Positions 62,864-64,000 of a stretch of DNA of 64,000 bases are shown piece by piece; position 1 is the first letter of the stretch; the number at the start of each line of letters is the position of its first letter. Position numbers and translations under genes: made by a program. Source of the stretch: DASUPK01 sp963804595 (GTDB lineage Bacteria > Actinomycetota > Thermoleophilia > Solirubrobacterales > 70-9). The DNA lies in NCBI GenBank assembly GCA_963804595.1, contig CAWDQZ010000003.1, positions 186,001-250,000 of the forward strand, written 5' to 3'. Under the pieces are notes generated by a model. The model was given only the letters and a program-made list of their open reading frames with translations. It had not been told where the DNA came from and searched no databases.

Positions 62864-63994
62864 TCAGGCAGCCTTCTTCTCCGGCTTCTTCGCCGCCTTG
62901 ACCGCCTGGGTCGCCTTGGCCGCGTCGGCCTCCTTCTCGACCTCCGGGCGCGCCTCGGCCTCAGCGCCGACCCCCAGCTTCTCGTGCACCTTGCGCTCGA
63001 GCTCGACCGACAGCTCCGGGTTGTCGCGCAGGAACTCCTTGGTGTTGTTGCGGCCCTGACCGAGCCGGGTCTCTCCGTAGGAGAAGAACGACCCGGACTT
63101 CTGGATCAGGCCGTGCTCCAGCGCCATGTCCAGCAGGCCGCCCTCCTTGGAGATGCCGACGCCGTACTCGATGTCGAACTCGGCCTGCTTGAACGGCGGC
63201 GCCACCTTGTTCTTCACCACCTTCACCCGAACCCGGTTCCCGACCGCCTCGGTGCCCTCCTTGAGGGTCTCGATCCGGCGGATGTCGAGCCGCTGGGAGG
63301 AATAGAACTTGAGCGCGCGGCCGCCGGGCTGCGTCTCCGGAGAGCCGAACATCACGCCGATCTTCTCCCGGATCTGGTTGGTGAACAGGCAGACCGTCTT
63401 GGCGCGGTTCAGGTTGCCGGCCAGCTTGCGGAGCGCCTGGGACATGAGGCGCGCCTGCAGGCCGACGTGCTGATCCCCCATCTGCCCCTCGAGCTCCACC
63501 CGCGGCGTCAGCGCCGCGACCGAATCGACCGCGACCACGTCGACGGCGCCGGAGCGGACCAGCACGTCGACGATCTCGAGCGCCTGCTCGCCGTAGTCCG
63601 GCTGGGAGATCAGGAGCTCATCGGTGTTGACGCCGATCCTCCGGGCGTAGGCGGGATCGAGCGCGTGCTCGGTGTCGACGAAGGCGCAGACGCCGCCGCG
63701 GGCCTGGGCCTCGGCGATGATGTGGTAGATCAGCGTCGTCTTGCCGGAGGACTCCGGGCCGAAGATCTCGACGATGCGGCCGCGCGGGACGCCGCCGACG
63801 CCGAGGGCGATGTCCAGCGGCAAAGCGCCGGTGGAGATCGTCTCCACGTCCAGCGCCCCGAGGTCGCCCAGCTTCATCAGCGCGCCCTGCCCGAAGTTCT
63901 GTTCGATCTGCTTGACGGCCGCCTGGAGCGCCTGGTCGCGCGCCTTTGCGTCCTTCTCGCCGGCCTCTCTCAGGTTGGGCTTCTGATCTGCCAT
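62864..63994 (-). CDS. recA: Recombinase RecA
   Basis: A 376-residue recombinase. Walker A GPESSGKTT (about 70-78), the signature EHALDPAYARRIGV, Walker B VVAVDSVAALTP and loop L2 with TNQIREKIGVMFGSPETQPGG are complete. The C-terminal 30 residues are Lys/Ala/Glu-rich and variable. Start ATG 63994 lies only 6 bases from the window end, so its promoter and any LexA box are outside. recX follows 4 bases after the stop in the same direction. Confidence 0.97.
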   Translation of the reverse strand: MADQKPNLREAGEKDAKARDQALQAAVKQIEQNFGQGALMKLGDLGALDVETISTGALPLDIALGVGGVPRGRIVEIFGPESSGKTTLIYHIIAEAQARGGVCAFVDTEHALDPAYARRIGVNTDELLISQPDYGEQALEIVDVLVRSGAVDVVAVDSVAALTPRVELEGQMGDQHVGLQARLMSQALRKLAGNLNRAKTVCLFTNQIREKIGVMFGSPETQPGGRALKFYSSQRLDIRRIETLKEGTEAVGNRVRVKVVKNKVAPPFKQAEFDIEYGVGISKEGGLLDMALEHGLIQKSGSFFSYGETRLGQGRNNTKEFLRDNPELSVELERKVHEKLGVGAEAEARPEVEKEADAAKATQAVKAAKKPEKKAA

Positions 63995-64000
63995 TGGGTC

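Noticed and set aside
1..64000. CRISPR arrays, insertion sequences, rRNA operons and defence islands
   Set aside because: No regularly spaced direct repeats, transposase or integrase motifs, rRNA sequence or known defence genes were found on either strand.

Overview
High-GC bacterial chromosome, most plausibly an actinobacterium of the class Thermoleophilia (Solirubrobacterales/Gaiellales-like). The lineage is inferred, not proven. It rests on actinobacterial linkages (an M50-protease-like tail, ispG and proS; pgsA, an RsiG-like protein, a GarA-like FHA protein and an FtsR-like MerR), the murT-gatD pair, many GTG/TTG starts, repeated SnoaL-like proteins that start MS(E/Q)ENVE and end in an AGLSE-type tail, and secreted proteins with Lys-rich C-terminal tails. 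A recurrent TANNNT hexamer about 7 bases before start codons suggests that leaderless transcripts are common.

Layout. 1-8600: acyl-CoA ligase, polysaccharide deacetylase, two secreted lamin-tail-like paralogues, ispG, an anti-sigma-type ATPase, proS and pgsA. 8600-10700: a regulatory cluster (RsiG-like, FHA, MerR, SRPBCC). 10700-15400: ether-lipid-type FAD oxidase, two tandem membrane proteins with a sigma-region-4-like N-terminus and an RskA-like exterior, a glycolipid-binding protein and a thioesterase. 15500-25160: nadE, an ImmA/IrrE-like protease, a K+ channel, an RTX-like protein, a VKOR/DsbA disulfide pair, a YdjC deacetylase, a wax-ester/DGAT acyltransferase, a c-di-AMP riboswitch driving an RlpA-like gene, and dinB.

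25160-33200 is an accessory stretch. Genes are sparse and it holds a decayed initiator-tRNA 3' end (a likely old integration scar), short hairpin repeats, SnoaL-like genes and relics, a Kelch protein, a Crp regulator and a PASTA lipoprotein. 33200-49700 returns to ordinary chromosomal genes: thioredoxin-TPR, hydrolases, a flavin monooxygenase, CcdA, two DUF72 proteins, topoisomerase IB, a DUF892 ferritin-like protein, a SpoIIE-type phosphatase, DUF3052, more SnoaL-like genes and a secreted PPIase. A terminator without any gene in front of it at 37403-37453 marks a possible small RNA.

49700-64000 is conserved housekeeping: a diacylglycerol-kinase-like protein, murT-methyltransferase-gatD, lemA, dut, hflX, an EamA-type transporter, a DapL-like aminotransferase, a DapF-like protein that lacks its catalytic cysteines, miaA-miaB, a cupredoxin gene and recX (both with apparent +1 frameshifts), and recA.

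Main points for follow-up: the DapF homologue with replaced catalytic residues; the single-motif RsiG-like protein with Gln changed to His in its c-di-GMP motif; the tandem membrane-tethered sigma4-like proteins; the leaderless start signature; a c-di-AMP riboswitch that carries a dispersed palindromic repeat; and the orphan transcript at 37.3-37.45 kb. All counts and alignments were done by eye.
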